DNA of 64,000 nt from Cellulomonas fengjieae (GTDB lineage Bacteria > Actinomycetota > Actinomycetes > Actinomycetales > Cellulomonadaceae), in NCBI RefSeq assembly GCF_018388465.1, contig NZ_CP074404.1:3472001-3536000 (forward strand). Direction: 5' to 3'. Below the pieces are notes generated by a model. It searched no databases. It was not told the origin of the DNA and saw only the letters and a list, made by a program, of their open reading frames with translations. Each line of letters begins with the position of its first letter. Positions within the stretch are counted from its first letter, which is position 1. Shown here one piece after another: positions 23,401 through 31,317 of the stretch. Made by a program: the position numbers and the translations under genes.

Positions 23401-23681
23401 CCCGCGCTCAGGTCGAGGGCTTCGTCGACACCCTCGGCGCCGTCTTGCTCGAGGACGAGGACCTCGTCGGCCAGGCACGCGCCAACTCCCGCGCCCAGTT
23501 CCTCGAGTCACCCGACCTCGGCGACGCCGTCGTCGACGCCGTGTTCGCCAACCAGCACTCCCACAACGCGATCGCCGACTACATCGCCTCCGGCCACGCC
23601 GACGCCCACAAGGTCATCGTCGAGGTCGGCGCCATGATCCACGCTGCCGTCGCCGCACAGCTGAACGCGCCGGCCAGCTAG
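20490..23681 (+). CDS. hsdR: Type I restriction endonuclease/translocase subunit HsdR
   Basis: The 1063-residue motor and nuclease subunit has an N-terminal PD-(D/E)xK nuclease (SLDLVLFVNGLPVATLELKT), then SF2 helicase motifs: Walker A HSAGSGKTNS, motif II IADEAHSSQ, motif III FTATPK, and motif VI LSRLNRTYR. A C-terminal helical domain that docks on the methylase core follows. GTG 20490 or ATG 20493 begins translation at the hsdS stop. All three subunits look intact, so the system may be active. Confidence 0.95.
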   Translation: MMADYKEQPFESELCAHLAAHGWAYSSSDHEPGAIYDRERAIIPEDVFGWLADTQPEEFAKAVKAGTAHESSARRGLLDRLCKVLDTPVDQGGGTLNVLRRGFKHVSSSLRMCQFRPATGLNATTLADYAKVRVRVMRQVHFSTKDNRSLDLVLFVNGLPVATLELKTDFTQSVAEAIEQYKKARQPKDPGGHVQPLLGFGNRALVHFAVSNEEAWMTTHLDGDKTYFLPFNAGDGHGGKGNAPNPHGSATSYLWEKVLDRDNWLMILGKFCHVETKQTRDPISGAVSKSTTLLFPRYHQWEAVTAMVSHAREHGAGQSYLIQHSAGSGKTNSIAWTAHRLARLFDENDHKVFDTVIVVTDRTVLDDQLQVAVRQIDSADTGSASGEGIIATVDETEARKAGSKSSALADALTGGKLIVVVTLQTFPFAMDAIAQNKGLAGKRFAVIADEAHSSQSGTTAGKIREILSDAELADLDDGGEVSAEDQLAALMTARATTPNVSFFAFTATPKAKTLELFGTPDADRIPHPFHTYTMKQAIEEEFILDVLRGYQTYDTAFQIARTAVDSGLAEEAELEPSVPEEAVKDLLVDKSAATKGLMRWVKLHPTNISQKCAIIVEHFRENVAHLLDGHAKAMVVTDSRKAAVRYKTQIDAYIAKRGYTGIGTLVAFSGSVDDPETGPEPFTETSMNPTKIGSQIATAFAGPEYKVMLVANKFQTGFDQPLLCAMYVDKRLSGVLAVQTLSRLNRTYRAPSGERKDVTFVLDFVNDPEEIRKSFEPYYTDARLETTTDPNVVHDISAKLDQAAVFTEAQVDACATAWLNRAGNNALAAIIKPPRDEFAKRYTDALKRDDTSEIDALDQFRKDVGTFVRLYDFMSQVVDYADAQLEKRAIFLRLLERYIRPTTVTADIDLTDVVLTKIKHTKGDQLDISLGDGTGLRGVVAAGSGTTPDPVLVAFQAVIDRLNDLFGAEFSRAQVEGFVDTLGAVLLEDEDLVGQARANSRAQFLESPDLGDAVVDAVFANQHSHNAIADYIASGHADAHKVIVEVGAMIHAAVAAQLNAPAS

Positions 23682-23780
23682 ATCCCGACCCGCTACCCGC
23701 CCAGAAGTAGTCTCGGTGTGCGTGCGCTTTGCTTTGGTACCTGCCGCTCGGGGGAGCTTCGGGCAGACGGTGACCAGCGC

Positions 23781-25160
23781 TCAATCCGGTCGGTACACCG
23801 TCATGTACGTAAAGTTGTCGCCCGGAGCGAGGCCAGGGCTGTCACTGAGCTCGACCCCTGAGGCCCGCTCATCGAGTAGCGCGCTGGCGAACTCGATCAA
23901 TGTCTGCCGCAGTGCCGCCAAAGGAACCGGCATCCACAAACCAAACTCCGCGAGTTGATGGGTGAACTTGGAGAACTCCTGCCCGTCGATGTCTATCCGC
24001 AAATCGAGCCGTCCGTTGGACCGCTCCGGCACCAGCGCGACAACCGAACCGTCGTGGTCGAACTCCGCGGCGAGACCGCCCACGTCGGCAAGCCTCACCA
24101 ATTGCAGTGCACCCTCAAGCAGTCGCGACCGGTATTCACCGCCAATCGGGTAACTGGACGGCGCCATCAGACGGTAGCTCGCAGTTTCGATCAGTTCGGA
24201 GTAGAACGCAATCGCCGTGTGCGCCGCCTCCCCGCCCTTGGGTACGACATCCATGAACTGCTCCGGCGTCGAATCGGAGATAGCGGCCACGAGGGTATCG
24301 GCTGGCCCGAGCGAGTACGCCGCGGTACCGGACGGGGATGCATCGCACCTGTCGAGCAGGTCGGCGACCGCGTCCCAGTCAGGGGTCGGCAGCGACATTT
24401 CGTATGCCTGCCGCACGATGTCGCCTTCGTCGATTCGGCTGGCAGTCAGATAGGTCTCGACCTGTTCACCACGCCGCCGCTGTCGGGCAAGCCGCCCGGT
24501 CGTCGCCTCCCGCGCCGGGACAGGCCGGTTCTTGCACTCAAGCACCACCACTCCGTCACCGCTCAAGCCGACGATGTCACCAACGCCAATGAGGGTGGTC
24601 AAGTCACTGATGATCGGGGTCAGGCCCAAGCTCAAGAGTCCGTTCGCCTGTTCAAAGACGAAGTCGAAATCCACGCCCTGCGCCGAAAGGGACGCTGGCT
24701 TGCCCGGGTGACGTGACAGCGACCGAATGGTGTGTTCGGGCAGCAGCGAATGCACTAGCCCGTCGGCAATCACCCGTAGCAGGTGTCTGTGCCACCTGGC
24801 TTCTGCCCGGTCGACGCCAGCCGGGGGACTCTCCGCGTCGATGATCGCGTCAGCCAGACGCCGCTGCCACTGCAGGAGGTCACCCTCCCGAGGTAGCGCA
24901 GCCAACTCCAGCATTAGCGCATGCCGGGTCTGCACCCAGGACGAGGGAACTGCCACGCACCCATCCTCGTCGGCGGCCCACCCGGGTACGCGCACTGACT
25001 CGCCGCGGCGAGCCAGTCGAATCAGACCGGATGGCGCGCAAACGGCCCGCGAGCGTACGACGCAGGCGCCGGACGATTCCGCTGACGAGAAGCTCGGCCC
25101 AACGTCCGCGCAGGCACGCCCGCCGGTGTGCCTTGCCCTCGAGTGCGAGACCACCCACAA
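23781..25160 (-). CDS. Putative PD-(D/E)xK nuclease-like protein
   Basis: The protein has up to 459 residues. Around the middle it shows IGVGDIVGLSGDGVVVLECKNR, the Asp...Glu-x-Lys pattern of the restriction-endonuclease fold, followed by basic RLARQRRRGEQVETYL. The remaining C-terminal half is not recognised. The first 60 or so residues are Arg/Ser/Cys-rich, so the true start may be internal. It follows the FRG gene by 76 bp on the same strand and was probably acquired with it. It is convergent with hsdR. Nuclease activity is inferred from the motif only. Confidence 0.6.
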   Translation of the reverse strand: MWVVSHSRARHTGGRACADVGPSFSSAESSGACVVRSRAVCAPSGLIRLARRGESVRVPGWAADEDGCVAVPSSWVQTRHALMLELAALPREGDLLQWQRRLADAIIDAESPPAGVDRAEARWHRHLLRVIADGLVHSLLPEHTIRSLSRHPGKPASLSAQGVDFDFVFEQANGLLSLGLTPIISDLTTLIGVGDIVGLSGDGVVVLECKNRPVPAREATTGRLARQRRRGEQVETYLTASRIDEGDIVRQAYEMSLPTPDWDAVADLLDRCDASPSGTAAYSLGPADTLVAAISDSTPEQFMDVVPKGGEAAHTAIAFYSELIETASYRLMAPSSYPIGGEYRSRLLEGALQLVRLADVGGLAAEFDHDGSVVALVPERSNGRLDLRIDIDGQEFSKFTHQLAEFGLWMPVPLAALRQTLIEFASALLDERASGVELSDSPGLAPGDNFTYMTVYRPD

Positions 25161-25236
25161 CTCTCAGATTGCAGTCACCGCCCGAGGCCACCCGGCACCT
25201 ATCCGTGCAGCAGGACGCCAGAGGATTCGTGTCGGG

Positions 25237-26214
25237 TCAGTCGCCGCGACCGAGCCGAGCGACAACGGCATAGTTGGCGAGCCGCCAGACTTCGTCGAGC
25301 GGTGGGTACATCGTGTCGCGACGTATCGAGTCCGCCTCCGCATTCAGCAGTTCTCGCAGTCGTGGCTTCCACTCTGCCTTCACAAGAACGGTCCACCCGG
25401 TCGCGGGCCAACACTGATTTCGCGTCCCCGCTCTGGTCAGGAAGTTGATGCCGAGCGTCGTCACGTCTGCATACAGCTCACTCGGGACCTTGCTGGTTGG
25501 CGCGTGCCTACTCTCGCGGGCGAACATGTCTCGCCCGCCGTACCGGCGGTTGAGCCCGCCCACGAGAAACACCCCCGCCTGCGCGACCATTCGCGGATCA
25601 AGGTCGTCGGGGTCAACGAGGGCAACGGTCTGCGTCCATGCCGAGGACGCGTACTCGTCACCGCGAGCGAGGTTCTCCCAGGGCAGTGCACGCGACCCAT
25701 CCGCCGCGAAGTCAAGGTTCACCGTCATCGAGCCTCTGTGGCCATGAGCGTGGACGACAAAAAGGCGTCCGTCGATCGTGTCGTGGTTCTCGACTGCGAA
25801 GTAGAGCGCTTCGAGCGGGGTCCGAGAGAAGTCGAGCAGCCGAGTTGGCACGCCATGGTGCTGAAGCACGGAAAGTAGTTGTCCATCGCTCATCCGGCGG
25901 CCAATGCCTTCGGCGCGCATATCGTTGATCAGCTGAGCTTCGACCCCGGCGATGGTTCGCTCCGAAACGCCGTTGGGGCGCGCCTCGCGACAGAGACGGT
26001 ACAGCGACGATGTGAGCCCGTAGGAGGATCGCGCCTGACCCCTGTAGACGACTTCAGAGCCCGACGGCAGCGCCGTTGCTCCCCCAGCCACTGGGGAGGT
26101 TGCGCCAGCCCTCACCCAGTCCCACAGCGCACCCGCGGTTCCCAGTCCGAACCGTTCGTTCACGTCGGTCCGACTGAAGAATTGCTCGGGAACTGTCTGC
26201 GCTATGAAGCTCAC
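25237..26214 (-). CDS. FRG-domain protein
   Basis: The roughly 325-residue protein has the FRG signature: VVYRGQARSSYGLTSSLYRL, then LLSVLQHHGVPTRLLDFSRTPLEALYFAV and a later basic block. FRG domains are frequent in phage-defence and mobile-element cargo, but their reaction is not well established. GTG 26214 and GTG 26235 are both possible starts; neither has a clear ribosome-binding site. It leads a two-gene set with the nuclease-like gene and is divergent from the 53-residue gene at 26355. Confidence 0.75.
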   Translation of the reverse strand: MSFIAQTVPEQFFSRTDVNERFGLGTAGALWDWVRAGATSPVAGGATALPSGSEVVYRGQARSSYGLTSSLYRLCREARPNGVSERTIAGVEAQLINDMRAEGIGRRMSDGQLLSVLQHHGVPTRLLDFSRTPLEALYFAVENHDTIDGRLFVVHAHGHRGSMTVNLDFAADGSRALPWENLARGDEYASSAWTQTVALVDPDDLDPRMVAQAGVFLVGGLNRRYGGRDMFARESRHAPTSKVPSELYADVTTLGINFLTRAGTRNQCWPATGWTVLVKAEWKPRLRELLNAEADSIRRDTMYPPLDEVWRLANYAVVARLGRGD

Positions 26215-26354
26215 GCGCCGACCGTATCGGAGCACCGCCGAGACCGGACGACAACCGAGAGCGAGCCCCCTGCAACCGCCAAACCAGTCGGGGTCGCCTC
26301 GTCAGGAGGCCGTCGTTCTGTACACGTCGAAGACTGCAGGGCTACCTTCCGGCC

Positions 26355-26516
26355 ATGACAGAGCAGACTTGGACTATGGCTGCGCTCGAGGACGAGCTCG
26401 CTCGGTTCGAGCGGGCGTTGAGGGCCGCTGGCAAGGCACCCGACACGGTGGACACCTATGTCGGCCGCAGCAGGATCTTCCTTCGGTGGCTCGCCGACGA
26501 CTACGTTCCGCGCTGA
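26355..26516 (+). CDS. 53-residue protein resembling an integrase N-terminal (SAM-like) domain
   Basis: ATG 26355 opens a 53-residue frame: LEDELARFERALRAAGKAPDT, then VDTYVGRSRIFLRWLADDYVPR. This is the four-helix DNA-binding (core-binding) domain at the N-terminus of tyrosine recombinases, ending where the linker would begin; no catalytic domain follows. The next gene starts 1 bp after its stop, so the two are probably one transcript. It may be a DNA-binding partner of that gene or a remnant of an integrase. Confidence 0.65.
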   Translation: MTEQTWTMAALEDELARFERALRAAGKAPDTVDTYVGRSRIFLRWLADDYVPR

Positions 26517-26517
26517 T

Positions 26518-27165
26518 ATGGGCCGGTACGCGCCGAGCGTGCCCGAGGGCTACTACTCAGCACTGGGCCGCCTCGTGGCGATCTCCTCACTCGCGGAGAC
26601 GCAGCTGGCGCTCTGCGGATGGGCCGCCGAGACCGGGTACGCCTACACAGATGAGTGGGCGTTTGATCGCTACCCCGGCGGTGCGACGAAGTACGCGAGG
26701 AAGCGCGTCCGCTACCTCGACACCGATCAGCGCTCCGATCTTCGACACCTACTCGCGACCTACGCGGAACTCGTCGGTGTCCGTCACCAGGCTGTGCATG
26801 GCGTGCTATTGCTCGACCCGACGCTCACGCCAGACGAGCAGTGGCTCGTGCAGAGCGCCCGCCATGGTGTTGCGGCGCTGACAGTCCTCTTGGACGCCAT
26901 GGAGGACGCGACCGTGCGACTCCATGGTTTCGTGAGGTCTGCGAACCAACTCCGAAACGCGATAGCGGCGCGACCCTCGGCTGCTCGGCGGCGACAGGAG
27001 AAGCCGCTCCGAGAGGCTGAATCTGCACTGATTACGCTGATGTCGAAGCGCCGAGAGACGCCTAACGACGAGGCACAGCTCGTCGCCCATGACCCCGCCT
27101 CCACTGTTCCCACGGTGCCCGCAGGCCCTGCTGCCGATGGACCGCTGAATGCGCTAGAGCCGTAA
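26518..27165 (+). CDS. HEPN-like protein following the integrase-domain mini-gene
   Basis: The 215-residue protein from ATG 26518 is mainly helical. Its motif VGVRHQAVHGVLL fits the Rx4H catalytic motif of HEPN ribonucleases (R-HQAV-H followed by G). The C-terminus is a Pro/Ala-rich tail. Adjacency (1 bp) to a small DNA-binding-domain protein is the arrangement of toxin-antitoxin modules, but this is inference. Family not recognised; the HEPN assignment rests on one motif and helical content. Confidence 0.5.
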   Translation: MGRYAPSVPEGYYSALGRLVAISSLAETQLALCGWAAETGYAYTDEWAFDRYPGGATKYARKRVRYLDTDQRSDLRHLLATYAELVGVRHQAVHGVLLLDPTLTPDEQWLVQSARHGVAALTVLLDAMEDATVRLHGFVRSANQLRNAIAARPSAARRRQEKPLREAESALITLMSKRRETPNDEAQLVAHDPASTVPTVPAGPAADGPLNALEP

Positions 27166-27290
27166 CCCGGGCGCGACGCGTCACCGAAAAGCGCCGCTTG
27201 GTGCGTGGACAGCGCTGCATGACCGAACGCTGGCTGCGTGCGCCCGTCACTGCCACACGACGGCGCCTCGTCGCAACGTGACGTCCTGAG

Positions 27291-27860
27291 CTAGCGGGGC
27301 AGCGTCATGCTGGCGTGGATCAGGTGCAACGTGACTTGGCGCAGGTCGGGCGCAAGGAACCGCTTAGGCGCCGTGTGGTCCACCGTGCCAATTGCTTGCT
27401 TACCATCCGGTGCCGTGTAGGTAACCGCGTGGGCGACTGCGTTGCGCCGTTTGACGGCCGGCCGGCCGACATTCGCCACCCAGTCCACCTGGTCAGCTCT
27501 ACCCGCCTCCCGGGCGAGCTGCTCAAGCGCCGCTACGGCTTGACCGAGAGTCCTTGTGAACGGCTCGTCCGAGGCAGCGCCACGGTGCCGATTGATGGCA
27601 TCTCGCACTCCAGCGTGGAGGCGTGCGGACGCCCACGTAACCCGCCCCAGCTCGAGGAATAGGTCTCCGTCACCTGGCATCGAGTCGACGTAGCTCTCGG
27701 GAGGGAGGTTCACGACCAAACACTCCCACGCGCGATTCAGCGGCATGAGCGGACTCGTCGCTACTAGATCCACGTCACCCTGATCGATTCCGAGCTCGTC
27801 GCGAGTGGCCGAACGAGCGTGCAACCGCTGGCCCGTCGCAGTTGGCCCGCTGGTCTGCAA
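27291..27860 (-). CDS. Second HEPN-like hypothetical protein
   Basis: The protein has up to 189 residues. It contains VKRRNAVAHAVTYTAPDGKQ, where R-NAVA-H again fits Rx4H of HEPN domains, preceded by predicted long helices (WASARLHAGVRDAINRH, GQAVAALEQLAREAG). The start is uncertain: 27860, or Met codons at residues 38 and 61. It is convergent with the other HEPN-like gene. Not a recognised family. Confidence 0.45.
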   Translation of the reverse strand: MQTSGPTATGQRLHARSATRDELGIDQGDVDLVATSPLMPLNRAWECLVVNLPPESYVDSMPGDGDLFLELGRVTWASARLHAGVRDAINRHRGAASDEPFTRTLGQAVAALEQLAREAGRADQVDWVANVGRPAVKRRNAVAHAVTYTAPDGKQAIGTVDHTAPKRFLAPDLRQVTLHLIHASMTLPR

Positions 27861-28052
27861 CGCTAAGCGGCTCGCACCTGAGCCTGATGGCTACGTACCC
27901 GCCTTCCCGCAGCGGCAAGGTCATCCAAAGTGTGCCCGATCAGCGACACGATCGACTCCGCTCGACTCTCTCGCCCCAGGTCTGATGGGAGCCGTCGGCA
28001 AAGATCGTGGTGTTGACTGGATTCAGCGCAGACTCGTCGAGACCGCTTCGAG

Positions 28053-29414
28053 GTGATCACGGTGGCCGCTGACGAGTTCCTCGCGCGGGACGCCTACAAC
28101 GCATGGGTGCGCCTAGTGGAGCGCGCCGAGTCCGCCGTGTGGGTCCTTACCCCGTACCTGGACGACCAGGTGGTTCGGCTGCTGAAGCGATCAAGCGTCC
28201 CGGCTGATCAGGTAACCGTCGTCACCGACCTGTCGCCAGGGAGCGGCCCAGCGAACTACCGGAAGAAGTTGCTCGCGCTCAGGAAGCTAGTAGTCGCGGG
28301 TATCCAAGTGCGCACCTTGGCGAGGTTGCACGCCAAGGTGCTCGCCGTTGACGGGTCCAGATTTGCGATCGGATCGCAGAACTTCACCGGTTACGCACGA
28401 CGCAGCCGCGAGGCGACGGTAGCGCCGCGCGAGGCAGTTCTCGACGAGAAGTTCCGCGACAAGATCCGGGAGTGGGTCGAGGCCGCTGAAGCAGTCACGG
28501 AGGATGACCTCGACCGACTGATCGAGCAGCTCAGTGATCAGATGGATCTCGTTGACTCTTCGGTGGCCGATCTGGTGGCGCATTTCGAGGCCGCTGATCA
28601 AGTCCGTCAAGACCGCCTGGCTGCGGAGCGCGAGGTAGAGCGCCAGCGAGCTAGAGCGAGGGCCCGCGCCACTGAGAAGCGACGTCGTGAAGTGGAACGG
28701 GCACAGCGCGAGCAGCAGATCGCTGATCTCCTAGCTCGCCGGGTGCGGTCCTCGCCGTACCGCCACCATCGGGGTGCCGCCTACGGCCGGCTTGTCGACG
28801 TGTGGGACCAAGGGGGCTACTTCAAGGTCGATTCGGGCGAGTCCTTGACCGCGTGGTTCGGCGCAGACGGGAGGAGCATCGACCTGACGAGGCTCGAGTT
28901 CATCCCGATGATCCTGTCCCCGACGGGCAAGCTTGCGCTCGTACGCGTGGCACACGGTCAGATGAGTTACGCGACCCAAAACTTCTCATTGGGGTCCCGC
29001 GTCTCCATTGGCGGGGAGCCCCTCCACCTGCAGATTCGATTCCCGGATCCGGTGACCACCGAAGGAGTCAACGTCATCGCCGTCGCGCGGGAGCACGCGT
29101 GGTCTACATCGATCACGATCCACATGATGTTCGACCTCGAGACGCTAGATCTCCACCACATCGAGCAGGAAGACCGCGTCCGGACCAGTCCGGTCGAGCG
29201 GTTCGATTCTGACGAACTCCGGGATCTCGCGCTGCAGATTGTCGACGACGAGGCCGAGCGCGATGCGTTCCTCGAGCGCGTCTTCCGACCGACTGCACTA
29301 ACTGGCTTCAAGTGCCGCGGCCGGACGATCGGATCATTCTTGGCCGACGGGCGGTACAAGATCGATCTCCTCGAGGCGGCCGGCGGGCTCTTCCTGACGG
29401 CACGACGCGGGTGA
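28053..29414 (+). CDS. Phospholipase-D-like nuclease with coiled coil
   Basis: The 453-residue protein has an N-terminal PLD-fold domain. The HxK-x4-D motif is HAKVLAVD, followed by RFAIGSQNFTGYARR. There is only one HKD motif, so it would act as a dimer, as single-HKD nucleases do. Residues about 175-235 are a highly charged coiled coil rich in Arg/Glu/Ala, and the C-terminal half is unrecognised. Start GTG 28053 (GTG 28062 possible). Position among restriction genes suggests a DNA-targeting defence role, which is inference. Confidence 0.7.
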   Translation: MITVAADEFLARDAYNAWVRLVERAESAVWVLTPYLDDQVVRLLKRSSVPADQVTVVTDLSPGSGPANYRKKLLALRKLVVAGIQVRTLARLHAKVLAVDGSRFAIGSQNFTGYARRSREATVAPREAVLDEKFRDKIREWVEAAEAVTEDDLDRLIEQLSDQMDLVDSSVADLVAHFEAADQVRQDRLAAEREVERQRARARARATEKRRREVERAQREQQIADLLARRVRSSPYRHHRGAAYGRLVDVWDQGGYFKVDSGESLTAWFGADGRSIDLTRLEFIPMILSPTGKLALVRVAHGQMSYATQNFSLGSRVSIGGEPLHLQIRFPDPVTTEGVNVIAVAREHAWSTSITIHMMFDLETLDLHHIEQEDRVRTSPVERFDSDELRDLALQIVDDEAERDAFLERVFRPTALTGFKCRGRTIGSFLADGRYKIDLLEAAGGLFLTARRG

Positions 29415-29703
29415 GAGGTGCCGAGCCCTCTTCGACGGATTGAATAGGTGCACGTGGCGTACGGAGGTGAGGACGCCAGCGCCGAGGCCTCTTCGACGGG
29501 ATGCAACTGCGCGCCGTACGCGTGCCTCGCCGGCCAGCACCTGCTCTGGCAGTCCGCCGCGCAAGGCCGCACCGAGGGCGTGGCGACCCACAACGAGGCG
29601 GATCAGGCTCCCAACGCCCGGCTCGCGATGTCACCGCACTACCGCCGGTCGGGACGGCAGTGCCTGGCAGCTTTGGTCTGTCTCCGCCAGGCACCACCGC
29701 CCG
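29415..29703. other. 289-bp interval without a supported gene
   Basis: A plus-strand frame from 29448 (VHVAYGGEDASAEASS...) reads into 29741, but it is Cys/Ala-rich, lacks a clear ribosome-binding site and overlaps the small membrane-protein gene, so I do not call it. Confidence 0.3.
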
Positions 29704-29907
29704 TCAGGTGCGCGACCTCAGAATGCGGGCCAGATCAGTGAGGTCATGCAGGAGCCGACGCGTGTGACGGCGGCGTGCCGGCGACGGGACGATCGCCGAA
29801 CCGAGGGCGATCAGAACGGCTGCGAACACCACGAGCAGCAGAGGCGCGACGACGGCCAACGCCGCGAGCGAGACGACCGTCGACGGATGGTCAGGAATCG
29901 GTGACAT
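29704..29907 (-). CDS. Small single-span membrane protein
   Basis: The 67-residue protein (ATG 29907) has an excellent ribosome-binding site, GGAGGG, six bases before the start. Residues about 9-37 form a hydrophobic helix (VVSLAALAVVAPLLLVVFAAVL), followed by a basic cytosolic tail (RRRHTRRLLHDLTDLARILRS). Function unknown. It is divergent from the winged-helix gene. The size and shape would suit a membrane-acting effector or a regulator, but nothing more can be said. Confidence 0.6.
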   Translation of the reverse strand: MSPIPDHPSTVVSLAALAVVAPLLLVVFAAVLIALGSAIVPSPARRRHTRRLLHDLTDLARILRSRT

Positions 29908-30111
29908 GTGGCACCCTCCAAGGGTCCGAGTGCGTTGGCTCGTTCCATCCGGTGCTTTCTCAGGGCGAACCGGTGTGGGGCGAGCCTTCGTGCGTGCTGG
30001 ACGCGGCTGCGGCAGCACGTAGAGGTCTATCGGTTTGCCTGGCTCTTTGTCGCCCCCTGGGCGTACGATGCCAATGCGTCTTGGACGCGCCGGTCGATCA
30101 ATGAGGTATCC

Positions 30112-31149
30112 ATGGAGAACCAAGAGGGATCACAGAGCGTCCAAGCGGTAGCGGTCAATCTCGCGAAATCCGACCAGCGCACGCGTCGTGATCGCACCGT
30201 CCAGAGGGTCGAGAAGCTCGATCTCCTTGCGGTCGACATCGCCAAGGCCAGTCAGGCGCTCCAACAGGTGCACGCGCACGGGGGCCTCCGGAGGGGAGGC
30301 ATCGCCGTTCGCCCGGCGTTCGTTCGGCGTCGTCTGCCGGCCAGTGGCGAGATGTCTGACAGGCGTCGCCCCAAGGCTCCCAACCCGCCGGTGATCGACC
30401 TCATCTCCCCGAACGGCGTAGCGCAGCAGTTCATGTTGGCGGCGCTCTTCGTTGCACAGATTCACGGCGTCCAGAAAGGCAACGTCGTCGATCTCGGGCT
30501 CCCGCTCGAAGGTGGCGCCGACGCTGATCAATGGATCGACCTCGTCGTACCTCACTCGGGGCATGACGAGAAGGCCGTGCGCGCTGCGTCACTGCGCGAC
30601 AACCGCCTCCGCCAGGTCAAGCAAACGCTGAAGACGCTCGCGCACAAATCGCTGGTGGAACTGCCGCACGCAAGTAACGCACGCGGCAAGTTCGAGGGAT
30701 TTCGACTGCTCGACGAGGGAGGGGCGCGACCCACGGGGCTCCCGGCGCCGTACACCGTGCCCAAGCACCCGGAGCAATCGATCGACATCCCCGTCGGGTT
30801 CTTCCTCAACGGCTGGCTCTACGCCCTGACCAAGAGCGAGATCGCCCTTTGGCTGATGCTGCGCGACCTTACGCGACTGGGAAGTGACGACGGCTGGGTC
30901 CACATCACGGGCATCGATCGTCTGCGGATCTACGGCCTGTCGCACGATGCATACAAGACCTGGCCGATGCTGCACGCTACGGGGTTGATGGAGGTATACA
31001 TCGACCCGAACCGGAGGGGAGATGGAACGCTCGAGGGCGGATTCAGCGCTGACAATCCGGCGCTGTGCCACCGGTTCCGACTGACCGATGCCGGTCTCGA
31101 TCAGCCGGCCGGGTACGCCGTCAAGGCCGCGTTGGCTGACCAGTTCTAG
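30112..31149 (+). CDS. Hypothetical protein with putative winged-helix domain
   Basis: The 345-residue protein from ATG 30112 has a charged helical N-terminus (EKLDLLAVDIAKASQALQQV), a middle segment with RDNRLRQVKQTLKTLAHKSLVEL, and a region like a winged helix: LTKSEIALWLMLRDLTRL, HITGIDRLRIYGLSHDAYK, then LHATGLMEVYIDPN. This resembles replication-initiator or regulator proteins of mobile elements. Not recognised as a named family. It lies close to the transposon's right end. Confidence 0.55.
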   Translation: MENQEGSQSVQAVAVNLAKSDQRTRRDRTVQRVEKLDLLAVDIAKASQALQQVHAHGGLRRGGIAVRPAFVRRRLPASGEMSDRRRPKAPNPPVIDLISPNGVAQQFMLAALFVAQIHGVQKGNVVDLGLPLEGGADADQWIDLVVPHSGHDEKAVRAASLRDNRLRQVKQTLKTLAHKSLVELPHASNARGKFEGFRLLDEGGARPTGLPAPYTVPKHPEQSIDIPVGFFLNGWLYALTKSEIALWLMLRDLTRLGSDDGWVHITGIDRLRIYGLSHDAYKTWPMLHATGLMEVYIDPNRRGDGTLEGGFSADNPALCHRFRLTDAGLDQPAGYAVKAALADQF

Positions 31150-31317
31150 TGTCAGCGACACGCGGCTGGCGGCGGGAACGGATCTGCCGCAGACACACGA
31201 GCGCTGGACCTGAGGCAAGCGGGGGCAACGGCGCAAGTTCGTATGCCCAGGCCCACACCGATCGCAGCTTTAGGACCATGAAGGGGTGGACGTCGGCGCG
31301 TTGCACATCGTTCGCCT

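Noticed and set aside
20438-23681. Large overlapping frames on the opposite strand of hsdR, dnaK, nrdE and the cellulases
   Set aside because: They are shadows caused by high G+C codon bias, with Arg/Gly/Val-rich composition and no motifs.
27863-28060. Minus-strand 65-residue frame upstream of the second HEPN-like gene
   Set aside because: A short helix-like stretch (ESIVSLIGHTLDDLAAAG) is suggestive, but it overlaps the PLD gene start and has no ribosome-binding site.
29448-29741. 97-residue plus-strand gene
   Set aside because: Cys/Ala-rich, no ribosome-binding site, and it overlaps a better supported small membrane-protein gene.
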